This document shows, piece after piece, positions 9,226 through 17,787 of a stretch of DNA of 64,000 nucleotides (the stretch's first letter is position 1; every line of letters begins with the position of its first letter). Origin of the DNA: Streptomyces roseoverticillatus (lineage in GTDB: Bacteria > Actinomycetota > Actinomycetes > Streptomycetales > Streptomycetaceae); contig NZ_JOFL01000006.1 of assembly GCF_000719265.1 (NCBI RefSeq), positions 310,001-374,000 of the forward strand. Direction: 5' to 3'. The notes beneath the pieces are model-generated. The model was not told the origin of the DNA. It worked only from the letters and a program-made list of their open reading frames with translations, and did not search any database. A program made the position numbers and the translations under genes.

Positions 9226-10656
9226 ATGCGACACGCCTGTATGACGCGGCCCTGCCCGGTGCCGCTTTCCCCCGACGCCCTGGCCCGGCTCTACACCCGC
9301 TACCTCGACCTGGTGGCACTGGGCCGGCTGCCGAAGGGCACCACCTTCGAGGACTACTACTCGGTCTGGCGCTCCTCCCGGCGCGGCGAGAAGCGCGTCG
9401 GCCTCGACGACGGCGCCGCCGGGGTCGGGCCGGCCTTCGCCGGCCGCGAGCTCATCGCGCGGCCCTCCAAGAAGCTGAAGGGGACCGTCCACACCTTGGT
9501 GCTCCTGGTGGACTTCCCCGACCACCCGCACGACGCGACCCACCGCCCGGGCCACTACGAGCAGTTGCTGTTCAGCACGAACGCCCTGCCGACCGGCAGC
9601 ATGCGCGACTACTACCGCACTGTGAGCGGGTTCCAGTCGTTCGGCGAGAACGGCATCGACGTCCAGGGCGAGGTCCACGGCTGGTTCCGCCTGCCGCAGC
9701 CGCTGTCCTTCTACGCGGACGGGAATTCCGGCCTGAACGAGAACACCTTCCCCCGCAATTCACAGGGAATGGCGCGGGACGCGGTCCGGATCGCCCTGGA
9801 GGAGGGCGTCGACTTCACGCCCTTCGACGTGCTGGGCGAGAAGACGGTCACCGCACTCTTCGTCGTCCACGCGAGCCGCGGAGCGGAGGAGATCGACGGC
9901 CCGGAGGGCCTCGACGAGCTCTGGAGCCTCAAGTGGGGCATCCCGGACGGCATGAAGGTCGCTCCCGGTCTGAAGGTGGAGACCTTCCTCACCGTGCCGG
10001 AGGACTGCGCCATGGGCGTCTGCGCCCACGAATGGGGCCACCTGGCCGCCGGCTTCGCGGACTACTACGACACGGGCCAGCTGGAGGCGACCAAGTCCAA
10101 CGGCCTCGGCAACTACTGCCTGATGGCCTCGGGCAACTGGGGAAACCACGGCCTCACACCGGCCCTCCCGAACGGCATGCTCCGCATGTTCCACAACTGG
10201 GTCGCGCCGCGGAGCATCTCCGCGACGACCAAGGACGTGGTGCTCCGCCCGGCGGCGGAGAGCGGTGACCTGCTCTTCGTCCAGAACCCCGACACCATGA
10301 CGGACCTGCAGTACCTCATCGTCGAGTACCGGCGCCGCCGCGGGCAGGACACGGCCCTCCCCGACGAGGGCATGGCCGTGTACGTCGTCGACGAGGCCAT
10401 CAAGGACGTCAACCGCGAGGACCGCCTGGCGATCGAGCTGATGCAGGCCGACGGCAGGCGCGACCTCGGCGCGATCTTCGGACGCGGCAACCGGGGCGAC
10501 TCCGACGACCTCTACCCCTCCCTGGGCAACGCGACCCTCGGCGAGTCGACGAAGCCCGCGCTCAACCTGCCGGGCGGGAAGTTCTCCGGCGTCACCATCG
10601 AGGTGCAGGGGAACCCCGGGGACAAGGAGATGGGCGTCGACATCCACATGGAGTGA
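9226..10656 (+). CDS. M6-type zinc metalloprotease domain protein without signal peptide
   Basis: Predicted zinc metallopeptidase of the immune-inhibitor-A-like (M6) group, 476 residues. The zinc motif HEWGH is at residues 268-272 and is followed by [10 protein letters not shown], which provides the third ligand region typical of metzincin-like M6 enzymes. [13 protein letters not shown] and [16 protein letters not shown] are further family blocks. No signal peptide or membrane helix is visible at the N-terminus, which is odd because most M6 peptidases are secreted. ATG 9226 is preferred (GGTGAG 8 nt upstream); GTG 9217 and ATG 9241 are alternatives. It is divergent from the TetR gene with an operator between them. 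Substrate unknown. Confidence 0.8.
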   Translation: MRHACMTRPCPVPLSPDALARLYTRYLDLVALGRLPKGTTFEDYYSVWRSSRRGEKRVGLDDGAAGVGPAFAGRELIARPSKKLKGTVHTLVLLVDFPDHPHDATHRPGHYEQLLFSTNALPTGSMRDYYRTVSGFQSFGENGIDVQGEVHGWFRLPQPLSFYADGNSGLNENTFPRNSQGMARDAVRIALEEGVDFTPFDVLGEKTVTALFVVHASRGAEEIDGPEGLDELWSLKWGIPDGMKVAPGLKVETFLTVPEDCAMGVCAHEWGHLAAGFADYYDTGQLEATKSNGLGNYCLMASGNWGNHGLTPALPNGMLRMFHNWVAPRSISATTKDVVLRPAAESGDLLFVQNPDTMTDLQYLIVEYRRRRGQDTALPDEGMAVYVVDEAIKDVNREDRLAIELMQADGRRDLGAIFGRGNRGDSDDLYPSLGNATLGESTKPALNLPGGKFSGVTIEVQGNPGDKEMGVDIHME

Positions 10657-10756
10657 GGCCTGCCGGCATCCAGTGAGGCTTACCCGGCGCATCACGGGTA
10701 ACGCGGAGAAGTGAGGGAGGGGCCGCCCGACCGCGATCGAAGGGACTGACAGCCAC

Positions 10757-11101
10757 ATGGATCGCCACATGGACTGGCGACAGTACGCCGCGTGCCTCCA
10801 CGAGGATCCCGAACTCTTCTTCCCCGTCGGCAGCCGGGGCCCCGCCGTCGTCCAGACCGAGGACGCCAAGTCGGTCTGCCGCCGCTGCCCGGTGCGGGAG
10901 GACTGCCTGCGCTGGGCGCTGGAGTCCGGGCAGGAGAGCGGCGTGTGGGGCGGGACGAGCGAGGCCGAGCGGCGGACGCTGCGCCGGGCCGCGGGGACCC
11001 GGCGCGGAGCGTCACCCGCGGGGCGGGTCCGGCCGGCGGCTCAGCCGAAGAACTCCAGAAGGGCGCGCGTGACGGCCTCCGGCTGCTCCTCGACCAGGTA
11101 G
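10757..11101 (+). CDS. WhiB-family iron-sulfur regulator
   Basis: Small [4Fe-4S] cluster transcription factor of the actinobacterial Wbl family, 114 residues. Four cysteines are at 13, 41, 44 and 50 (CX27CX2CX5C), followed by the diagnostic turn GVWGG in SGVWGGTSEAERR. The basic C-terminal tail probably contacts DNA. AGGGA lies 11 nt before ATG 10757; an in-frame ATG at 10769 would give the common MDW start. The last 61 nt overlap, antisense, the 3' end of the hydrolase gene at 11041, so about 20 C-terminal residues are encoded opposite another gene. Which Wbl subclass it belongs to cannot be told here. Confidence 0.92.
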   Translation: MDRHMDWRQYAACLHEDPELFFPVGSRGPAVVQTEDAKSVCRRCPVREDCLRWALESGQESGVWGGTSEAERRTLRRAAGTRRGASPAGRVRPAAQPKNSRRARVTASGCSSTR

Positions 11102-11979
11102 TTGCGGCTGCCCTCGATCTCGGCCATGCGGACGTCGGTGCCCTGCTGGGGGAACACCCGGCTCATGTACTCGAAGAACGTCCCGTACGCGAGGCCGAGC
11201 ATCGGCACGGAGATCTTGTCGTACGACTCGAAGTCCGCGATGTCCTGCTGGTAGGACTGGAACCAGCCCTTGCTCGCCCGGATCGCCTCGGCCGACGAGT
11301 ACGCCTTGGCGTAGATGTCCCGGTCCCGGTCGGTGATGTTGTCCGGGTTCACCAGGCTGAGGCCGAACATGTAGTCGATGATGTGGCGGTAGCGGCCGGT
11401 GAGGATCTGCTCCGGGAAGTCGGCCACCTGGTTGAAGGCGAGCCACCAGCGGTGCGGGCCCTTGTCGCCGGACTTGGGCAGCATGGGGAACTCGTAGTAG
11501 CTCTGGTCCGCGTGCGTGGTGTTGAGGATGGCCACCTTCTCGGTGGCCTCCGGGTGGTTCGCGGCGTAGGCGAAGGCGACCATGGCGCCGATGCCGTGCC
11601 CGGCGATGCGGACCTTCTCGTGGCCGAGGTGGCGGACGAGCTCGAGGATGTCGCGGGCCATTGACTTCTTCTCGAAGCCGGACCGCGGCTTGCTGGAGCC
11701 GCCCATGCCGCGGATGTCGACGGTGATCACGCGGAAGCGGGCCGCGAGCGCGGGCATGACCTTGCGGTACTCCCACCACGTCTCGGGCCAGCCGGGCAGC
11801 AGCACCAGCGGATCGCCCTGACCGCCGGTCACGTAGTGCAGCCGGACGCCGTTGACATCGGCGTACTCGCTGGTGAAACCGCCTTCGAGGGACGCCGCGA
11901 GCTCCGCGTTCAGAGCCTTGAGCTCCTCGGCGTCCGTGACCGTCGCCGCGTTCTCTGCGTTCTCTGCGTATGCCGGCAC
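11041..11979 (-). CDS. Alpha/beta hydrolase fold protein of epoxide-hydrolase type lacking catalytic residues
   Basis: The 312-residue protein follows the epoxide hydrolase/haloalkane dehalogenase family closely (LVLLPGWPETWWEYRKVMPA, RFRVITVDIRGMGGSSKP, EEQPEAVTRALLEFFG). The nucleophile elbow, normally GHDxG, reads GHGIG with Gly at residue 129. The catalytic His near the C-terminus, normally in GAGHW, is Asn293 in GSRNYL. The usual DLRGLGDSS loop is also altered. It is therefore probably a non-catalytic member or has a new activity. GTG 11979 is chosen as the start: GGGGGAG lies directly upstream, and the frame upstream runs into an unrelated region. Its end overlaps whiB antisense by 61 nt. 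Confidence 0.85.
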   Translation of the reverse strand: MPAYAENAENAATVTDAEELKALNAELAASLEGGFTSEYADVNGVRLHYVTGGQGDPLVLLPGWPETWWEYRKVMPALAARFRVITVDIRGMGGSSKPRSGFEKKSMARDILELVRHLGHEKVRIAGHGIGAMVAFAYAANHPEATEKVAILNTTHADQSYYEFPMLPKSGDKGPHRWWLAFNQVADFPEQILTGRYRHIIDYMFGLSLVNPDNITDRDRDIYAKAYSSAEAIRASKGWFQSYQQDIADFESYDKISVPMLGLAYGTFFEYMSRVFPQQGTDVRMAEIEGSRNYLVEEQPEAVTRALLEFFG

Positions 11980-12097
11980 TTGCTCCCCCTTGTCGTCGGC
12001 CAGTGGCGCGCCGGGTGAGTTTGAACACCCAACTCTCTGGTGGCGTCGACGATAACAACATCCACTTCGCCGGGCCATGGGTTGTGGATCACACCGG

Positions 12098-12143
12098 CCC
12101 GGCCGGCTCCCCCGGCGCACAGCGCGTGGGGGAACCGGCCGGG
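12098..12143 (-). terminator. Hairpin terminator of the M4 protease gene
   Basis: Arms CCCGGCCGGCTCCCCC and GGGGGAACCGGCCGGG pair at 15 of 16 positions around a 14-nt loop, 19 nt past the protease stop codon. Confidence 0.6.
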
Positions 12144-12161
12144 CGGGGACGCTCGCCGCCG

Positions 12162-14015
12162 TCAGCGCTTGACGGCCGGCCCCTCCTTGGGGGTGTTGGC
12201 GGCGGTCACGTTCACCCCGGCCCAGGCGGCGTCGACCGCCTTGTACTCGGTGCTCTGCTCGCCGTACATGTCCGCGGCGGCCTGCAGCGTGGCGGTGCGG
12301 GCCTCGTGGAAGTCGGTGGTCGAGACCATGTAGCGGGTCAGCGCGCGGTAGAAGATCTGCTGCGCCTTCTCCCGGCCGATGCCGGTGACCGCCTTGCCGT
12401 CGTGCGTGGCGGAGTCGTACTCCACGCCGCCGATGGTCTTCTTGCCGCTGCCCTCGGCCAGCAGGTAGAAGGCGTGCGAGGAGACGCCGGAGCCGGCGTG
12501 CACCTCGCGGTCGTAGGAGCCCTCGTCCCAGTAGTCGACGGTGCCCTCGAGGACGTCCAGCGACGGCTTGTCCATGCGGCGCAGGAACTTCTGCTCCAGG
12601 CCGAGCTTCTCGCCGAGCAGGTAGTTCGGCGGGTTGCCGGCGTTGTTCGTGCGGAACTCCACGCCCGCGCCGAAGATGTCCGCGAGCGACTCGTTGAGCG
12701 AGCCCGCCTCGCCGAACTGGTTCTGGCGCGCGTCCACCCGCGTGGGCTGGAAGTCGGCGGTGGCCTCGATCACGCCGTGGCTGAGCTCGTGGCCGGTCAC
12801 GTCCAGGGCCACCAGCGGCTGCTTGAACGTTTCTCCGTCGCCGTCGCCGTAGAGCATGCAGCCGCACTCGGGCGACCAGAAGGCGTTGCCGACCTTGTCG
12901 CCGAAGTGCACGAGGGCGCGCGGGCCGGCGCCGTCGTTCTTGATGCCGTTCCGGCCGAACGTGGCCTTGTAGTAGTCGTACGTGCTGGTGATGCCGTACT
13001 GCGCGTCGACGGCGGCGGTGGCGGCGTCCGTGGTGGTGCCGTTGCCCCAGCGGTTGTCGGAGTCCGTGAGCACCTTGCCGGAGGCGAAGGAGTCGAGCTC
13101 CTTGGCCCCGGCGTCGCGGGTCTCGCCGCCGCCGCGGCTCGGGTCCTTGAGGGTGAAGGAGTCCTTGGCGGTCTGCGTCGTCGTCAGCGGGACGTCGCCG
13201 GCGAAGAACGAGGCGCCGGTGCCGCTCGCCTGGGCCGGGAACCCGGCGCCGGGCTGCGCCTTGGCCGGCGGCGCGGACTTCGTGTTCTTGCGCGGCTCCG
13301 CCTTCCGGCCCTGGTCGCGGAGAGTGGCCTTCAGGCGGGGGGAGATGAAGCCGTCGCTGAGCGGCGTGCTGCTGATGACCTTGCCGCTGCCGGCATCCAC
13401 GACGACGCTGTGGCTGACGCCCGTCTCGGCCTTGCCGCCGCCGGTGACGGTCACGCGGTAGGCGAGGACCGGCTCGGTGCTCCGCGCGTCGACCACGAGC
13501 TCGGTCTTCGCGGCCTTGCCGGACACGGACTGCGCGGCCTTGGCCGCGGCCTGCGGCGCGGTCAGCTTCGGGGCGACCGAGGGCACGGCGACCCGGTGCT
13601 TGATGGCCCGGGTGACGCCGAGGTAGTTCTTCTTGGCGTCGAGGTGGACGACGAGGTCGCCGCCGACCACGGGGACGCCCTGGTAGGCGCGGACGAAGCG
13701 GACGTGGCGCTTGCCCTCGGGGTCGACGAGGGTGTCCTTGACCCGGAGCGTCTCGTTCTTGCCGACGCCCGTGGCGTCCGCGTGGGCGAGCGCCGCGGCG
13801 GTGGCCGCCTTCACGGTCTCCGCGTTGGCGGCGAGGGCGGCCGCGTTGAAGGAGGAGTCGGCGGCCGACTCGCGGGCCCGGTCCCGGGTCGCGTCGCTGA
13901 CCTTGTCCACGGACTGGGACGGGGCGGCGGACGCGGTGCCCGCCATGGTGGCCGCGGCCACGACGGCCACGGCGACGGCGAGTATTCGGTTGTGGGTTGT
14001 GGGGGTTGTACGCAA
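12162..14015 (-). CDS. Secreted M4 (thermolysin-family) neutral metallopeptidase
   Basis: Extracellular zinc protease made as a pre-proprotein, 617 residues from TTG 14015. A signal peptide is clear: basic start, hydrophobic ILAVAVAVVAAATMAG, then TASA and AAPSQ cleavage context. An FTP/PepSY-type propeptide follows (VKDTLVDPEGKRHVRFVRAY). The catalytic domain has GHELSHG with HELSH at residues 409-413 and the downstream glutamate motif NESLADIFG. The C-terminal M4 helical domain ends with GIGREKAQQIFYRALTRYMV. TTG 14015 is preferred because AAAGGG lies 9 nt upstream; GTG 14072 would add 19 non-signal-like residues. A 16-bp palindrome lies about 160 nt upstream. Confidence 0.92.
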   Translation of the reverse strand: MRTTPTTHNRILAVAVAVVAAATMAGTASAAPSQSVDKVSDATRDRARESAADSSFNAAALAANAETVKAATAAALAHADATGVGKNETLRVKDTLVDPEGKRHVRFVRAYQGVPVVGGDLVVHLDAKKNYLGVTRAIKHRVAVPSVAPKLTAPQAAAKAAQSVSGKAAKTELVVDARSTEPVLAYRVTVTGGGKAETGVSHSVVVDAGSGKVISSTPLSDGFISPRLKATLRDQGRKAEPRKNTKSAPPAKAQPGAGFPAQASGTGASFFAGDVPLTTTQTAKDSFTLKDPSRGGGETRDAGAKELDSFASGKVLTDSDNRWGNGTTTDAATAAVDAQYGITSTYDYYKATFGRNGIKNDGAGPRALVHFGDKVGNAFWSPECGCMLYGDGDGETFKQPLVALDVTGHELSHGVIEATADFQPTRVDARQNQFGEAGSLNESLADIFGAGVEFRTNNAGNPPNYLLGEKLGLEQKFLRRMDKPSLDVLEGTVDYWDEGSYDREVHAGSGVSSHAFYLLAEGSGKKTIGGVEYDSATHDGKAVTGIGREKAQQIFYRALTRYMVSTTDFHEARTATLQAAADMYGEQSTEYKAVDAAWAGVNVTAANTPKEGPAVKR

Positions 14016-14172
14016 GTTCAGCGCCCTTTGCGTCGAGGGCGGTTCGGGGCGTGCCCGGCCGCCTGCATGCACGCGGTGCCGTCACTCGCGCACCGCGGGA
14101 ACCTGTGGTCCCGCGGAGGACTCTGCCCGCACTGGCATGGGCATGAAAAGATCAGATAGGCGTGATGTCCGG

Positions 14173-14188
14173 ACAGTTGATCAACTGT
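14173..14188. promoter_or_regulatory. Perfect 16-bp palindrome upstream of M4 protease gene
   Basis: ACAGTTGATCAACTGT is a perfect palindrome, followed at once by another short dyad (TGTTAACA). It sits in the 293-nt gap between the GGCT gene stop and the protease start, about 158 nt upstream of the latter. It is a candidate repressor site; no cognate regulator is adjacent. Confidence 0.45.
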
Positions 14189-14308
14189 TAACAATGACCG
14201 AACGGAAGGTACCTATGTGGTGACTTGGTGTCAGCTGCAGGTCAAGATGCGGGCCGCGGAGTGAAGGTTGCCGATGATCGTCGGCGTCCCGGAATGTGAG
14301 ACGCAGGG

Positions 14309-14737
14309 CTACTGCGCCCCGGGCCAGCTCCCGCCCGTCACCCGCGTCCCCGCCGCCCGCAGCCGCCGCGCCGTCCGCTCCGCCGCGAGGTACACCCAGG
14401 CGCGGACCGCGCCTTCCCCGCCCTCGGCCAGCACCGGCCGCACGACCCGTACGTACATCTCGCCCGTGCCGTCCGGAGCGCAGCCCTCCAGCTCGTCCAG
14501 GGACGCGAGCACCGCCGCGTAGACACCGGGCACCACCCGGACCAGCTCGCCGCGGACCTCGCCGCCCGGCTCCGCCACGGCGTACGGGTACCCGGGGCCC
14601 TCGAACAGCACAGCGCCCCGCAGCCGCGCCGGCTCCTCCGCCACCGTGCGGCCCCGCAGGAAGCGGCCGTGATTGGCCTGACCGGGCCGCAGCGTCCCGT
14701 AGACGAACACCGGTAGCCGCTCCTGCTCCGCCGCCAT
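14309..14737 (-). CDS. Gamma-glutamylcyclotransferase-like (AIG2) protein
   Basis: Small cytoplasmic protein of 142 residues with the gamma-glutamylcyclotransferase/AIG2 fold. The phosphate/substrate loop VYGTLRPGQANH is at the N-terminus, and the acidic LDELEG motif carrying the proposed catalytic glutamate is in the middle. The family cleaves gamma-glutamyl amines or peptides to 5-oxoproline, but many bacterial members are untested. It reads away from the FHA-ABC gene at 14835 and toward the M4 protease gene. Confidence 0.85.
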   Translation of the reverse strand: MAAEQERLPVFVYGTLRPGQANHGRFLRGRTVAEEPARLRGAVLFEGPGYPYAVAEPGGEVRGELVRVVPGVYAAVLASLDELEGCAPDGTGEMYVRVVRPVLAEGGEGAVRAWVYLAAERTARRLRAAGTRVTGGSWPGAQ

Positions 14738-14834
14738 CCCGGGCTCCCTCCGCCGTCCTCGCGCGCCCCAGCCGTCTCGGCCGCCCCACGCCGCCGGAAG
14801 GCGGGGGAGGGCGGCCCGCCGTAAAATTACCGGT

Positions 14835-17243
14835 ATGGGAGAGCGGCCCGTCGTGCCCTCCGCCCCCGAACTCGTGGTCGAGTCCGACGGCGGCTCGCAG
14901 ACGATGACTCCGAGCCGCGTCTACCAGGTGGGGCGCGACCCGCAGAGCGACATCGTGCTGCACGACGCCCGGGTCTCCTGGCACCACGCCGTGCTGCGCC
15001 CGGTCGCGGACCACTGGACCGTCGAGGACACCGGCAGCACCAACGGCACCTGGGCCGAAGGCCGGCGGGTGCAGCTCCTCGACATCGGCCCCGGCACCGT
15101 CCTGCGCTTCGGCAGCCCCTCCGACGGGCCCGCCGCCGTCCTCAAGAGCGCCCCGCCTCCGGCACCGCCGCCCCCTCCGCCCCCGGCGTCACTCGGGGAG
15201 CGCCCGACCTCCGTGTCGCAGCCCGCCGCCACCGGCACCTTCCGCCAGCCCACCTCCGTACGCCCTCTGCCCTCCCGCACCATCCGCATCGGCCGCGGGC
15301 CCGACAACGAGGTGACCGTCGACGACCTGGTGGTCTCCCGGCGTCACGCCGAACTGCGCGCGGGGCCCGGCGGCGACTACGAGATCGTCGACCTCGGCAG
15401 CCACAACGGCACCTTCCTCAACGGTCACCCCGTGCGCCGCGCCCCGGTGCTCCCCGGCGACATCATCGGCATCGGCCACTCCGCCTTCTGCCTCGTCGGC
15501 GACCAGCTCCAGGAGTACGTCGACAGCGGCGAGATCTCCCTCGACGTCCAGGACCTGTGCGTCCACGTCGACGCCGAACAGGGCCGCAAGCGGCTCCTCG
15601 ACGGCGTCTCCTTCCCCGTCGAGGAGAAGTCCCTGCTCGCCGTCGTCGGCCCCAGCGGCTCCGGCAAGTCCACCCTCCTCAACGCCCTCACCGGGCTGCG
15701 CCCCGCCGACCAGGGCGCGGTGCTCTACGACGGCCGCGACCTGTACCGCGACTACGCCGAACTACGCGCCCGCATCGGCCTCGTCCCCCAGGACGACATC
15801 CTGCACGTCCAGCTCACCGTGCGCCGCGCCCTGTCCTACGCCGCCGAACTGCGCTTCCCCGGCGACACCGCCAAGGCCGAACGCCTGGCCCGCGTCGAGG
15901 AGGTCATCCGCGAACTGGGCCTCGAACAGCGCGCCGACCAGCCCATCCACAGCCTCTCCGGAGGGCAGCGCAAGCGCGTCAGCGTCGCCCTGGAACTCCT
16001 GACGAAGCCCTCCCTGCTCTTCCTCGACGAGCCGACGTCCGGCCTCGACCCCGGCATGGACCGCTCCGTCATGAACACCCTGCGCACCCTCGCCGACGAC
16101 GGCCGCACCGTCATCGTCGTCACCCACAGCGTGCTCAGCCTGGACGTCTGCGACCGGCTGCTCGTCCTCGCCCCCGGCGGGCGGACCGCCTTCTACGGGC
16201 CGCCCGGGGACACGCTCGGCTTCTTCGGGTTCAAGGAGTGGCCCGAGGCGTTCGAGGCCTTCGAGAACGACAAGGACCGGGACTGGCCGGGGGAGTACCG
16301 CGCCTCGACCCAGTACCGGCAGTACGTCGAGACCGCCGCCGCGCAGCCGCGCCCCGCCGGGCCGTCCGCCGCGGAGGCGGAGCCCGCGTCCGCACCGCCC
16401 AAGCCCCAGAGCTGGGGCGCCCAGCTGTCGACCCTGATGCGCCGCTACGTGCGGGCGCTGAGCACCGACCGCACCTTCCTGATCATCATGATCGTGCTGC
16501 CGTTCGTCACCGGCGCGATGGCCCGGCTGTCCTCGGGCACCCGCTTCGCCTCCGCCGACAAGGCCAACACCGCCCTGCTGATCCTGTGCGTGGGAGGCGT
16601 GCTGACGGGCGCCGCCAACGCCGTGCGCGAACTCGTCAAGGAACGGGTCATCTACCGGCGCGAAAGAGCCGTGGGCCTGTCCAGGTCCGCCTACGTGATG
16701 TCGAAGGTCATCGTCCTGGGCGTGATCACGGTGACGCAGGCGATCGTCCTGGCCGTCGTCGGCCTCGGCGGGGTGGACACCCGCGCGCCCCACGGCCGGG
16801 GCGTCCTCATGCCGCCCCTCCTCGAGATGATCCTGGCCCTGGCGGTGCTGTCGTTCACGTCCATGCTGCTCGGCCTGCTCGTGTCGGCGATCGTCCGCAG
16901 GGAAGAGGTCACCATGCCGCTGCTGGTCCTCATCACCCTGGTCCAGGTCGTCTTCTGCGGCGGCATGATCGAGCTCAACAACAAGCTGGCGCTCGAACAG
17001 CTGTCCTGGCTGGTGCCTTCGCGATGGGCGCTGGCGGCCATGAGCTCCACGATCGACTTCACCCGCATCCCGCCGGCCGCCGGACAGCTCCCGCCGTCGG
17101 CAGGGGGAGGCGACCCGCTCTTCCGGCACGCCGCCGGCATCTGGCTGCTGGACATGGGCATGATGCTGGTCCTGGCCCTCGTGTACGCCCTCCTGGTGGC
17201 CCGCCTCCTGCGCCGCCACGAACCCGCGGTCATGCGGAAGTGA
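14835..17243 (+). CDS. FHA-FHA-ABC transporter fused ATPase/permease (Rv1747-like)
   Basis: Single-polypeptide ABC-2 exporter of 802 residues controlled by phosphothreonine-binding domains. In order: FHA1 (about residues 25-90; GRD, SWHHAVL, GSTNGTW), a Pro-rich linker (about 97-120), FHA2 (about 145-220; GRGPDNEV, SRRHAEL, GSHNGTF), an ABC ATPase with Walker A GPSGSGKST near 272, LSGGQRKR near 374 and Walker B LLFLDEPTSGLD, then six membrane helices of ABC-2 type from about 540. The order equals that of mycobacterial Rv1747, which is phosphorylated by its neighbour kinase PknF. Here a kinase gene lies two genes downstream in the same operon (13-nt gap, then stop/start overlap). Substrate unknown. 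Confidence 0.92.
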   Translation: MGERPVVPSAPELVVESDGGSQTMTPSRVYQVGRDPQSDIVLHDARVSWHHAVLRPVADHWTVEDTGSTNGTWAEGRRVQLLDIGPGTVLRFGSPSDGPAAVLKSAPPPAPPPPPPPASLGERPTSVSQPAATGTFRQPTSVRPLPSRTIRIGRGPDNEVTVDDLVVSRRHAELRAGPGGDYEIVDLGSHNGTFLNGHPVRRAPVLPGDIIGIGHSAFCLVGDQLQEYVDSGEISLDVQDLCVHVDAEQGRKRLLDGVSFPVEEKSLLAVVGPSGSGKSTLLNALTGLRPADQGAVLYDGRDLYRDYAELRARIGLVPQDDILHVQLTVRRALSYAAELRFPGDTAKAERLARVEEVIRELGLEQRADQPIHSLSGGQRKRVSVALELLTKPSLLFLDEPTSGLDPGMDRSVMNTLRTLADDGRTVIVVTHSVLSLDVCDRLLVLAPGGRTAFYGPPGDTLGFFGFKEWPEAFEAFENDKDRDWPGEYRASTQYRQYVETAAAQPRPAGPSAAEAEPASAPPKPQSWGAQLSTLMRRYVRALSTDRTFLIIMIVLPFVTGAMARLSSGTRFASADKANTALLILCVGGVLTGAANAVRELVKERVIYRRERAVGLSRSAYVMSKVIVLGVITVTQAIVLAVVGLGGVDTRAPHGRGVLMPPLLEMILALAVLSFTSMLLGLLVSAIVRREEVTMPLLVLITLVQVVFCGGMIELNNKLALEQLSWLVPSRWALAAMSSTIDFTRIPPAAGQLPPSAGGGDPLFRHAAGIWLLDMGMMLVLALVYALLVARLLRRHEPAVMRK

Positions 17244-17256
17244 CGGAGACGCAGCG

Positions 17257-17787
17257 ATGAGCACGGTCCCCATGGCGCCCGGCGGCGCGTCCGGCATCCC
17301 CGGCTTCCTGCCCACCCACGTCGTGCCCCCCGACGGGCTCGCCACCTGGACCGCCCCCGACGGGGCCGAGCCCACCGCACCGCTCGACCCGCTCCTGCCC
17401 GTACGGCTCGTGGAGCGGCGCGGCGACTGGGGCCAGGTGCTCTGCTCCAACGGCTGGGCCGCCTGGACCGACGCCCGGCTCCTCGTCGTCCTCCCCCAGG
17501 GCCCGCCCGCCGCCGGCGGCCCGCTCGTCCGGACGGAAGACGCCCGCACGCTCCTCACCCGCGTCCAGGAGACCCTCGGTCAGTACCGCCGGGCGATGGA
17601 GGACCTCGCCGCCGGCCGCACGGACACCGAGACCTTCGGCCGCACGACCCGGGGCCTGCGCGTCGGGGCCGTCGTCGACGGCGACGCCCTCTGGCTCTAC
17701 GACGCCGAACGCGACCTGTGGTGCTACTGCGACGGCACCGCCATGGCCGCGCTCGCGTCCACCGCCGGGCCCGGCGGTGACCGCTGA
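17257..17787 (+). CDS. SH3-like domain protein of the FHA-ABC/kinase operon
   Basis: A 176-residue cytoplasmic protein, no signal peptide or membrane segment. Residues about 45-75 (LPVRLVERRGDWGQVLCSNGWAAWTDARLL) look like a bacterial SH3-like barrel. The C-terminal half (TRGLRVGAVVDGDALWLYDAERDLWCYCDG) may be a second small beta domain. It starts 13 nt after the transporter gene and its TGA overlaps the ATG of the kinase gene, so translation is coupled. A scaffold or regulatory role between exporter and kinase is inferred from context only. Confidence 0.75.
   Translation: MSTVPMAPGGASGIPGFLPTHVVPPDGLATWTAPDGAEPTAPLDPLLPVRLVERRGDWGQVLCSNGWAAWTDARLLVVLPQGPPAAGGPLVRTEDARTLLTRVQETLGQYRRAMEDLAAGRTDTETFGRTTRGLRVGAVVDGDALWLYDAERDLWCYCDGTAMAALASTAGPGGDR

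Noticed and set aside
11041..14085. A 1014-codon minus-strand frame joining the hydrolase to upstream DNA
   Set aside because: Its upstream part is out of frame with the M4 protease gene and is Arg-rich nonsense. The true start has a GGGGGAG site at GTG 11979.
14173..14188. Reading the ACAGTTGATCAACTGT palindrome as a LexA or GRE-type site
   Set aside because: Spacing and core bases do not match the known consensus forms. It is listed only as a candidate operator.
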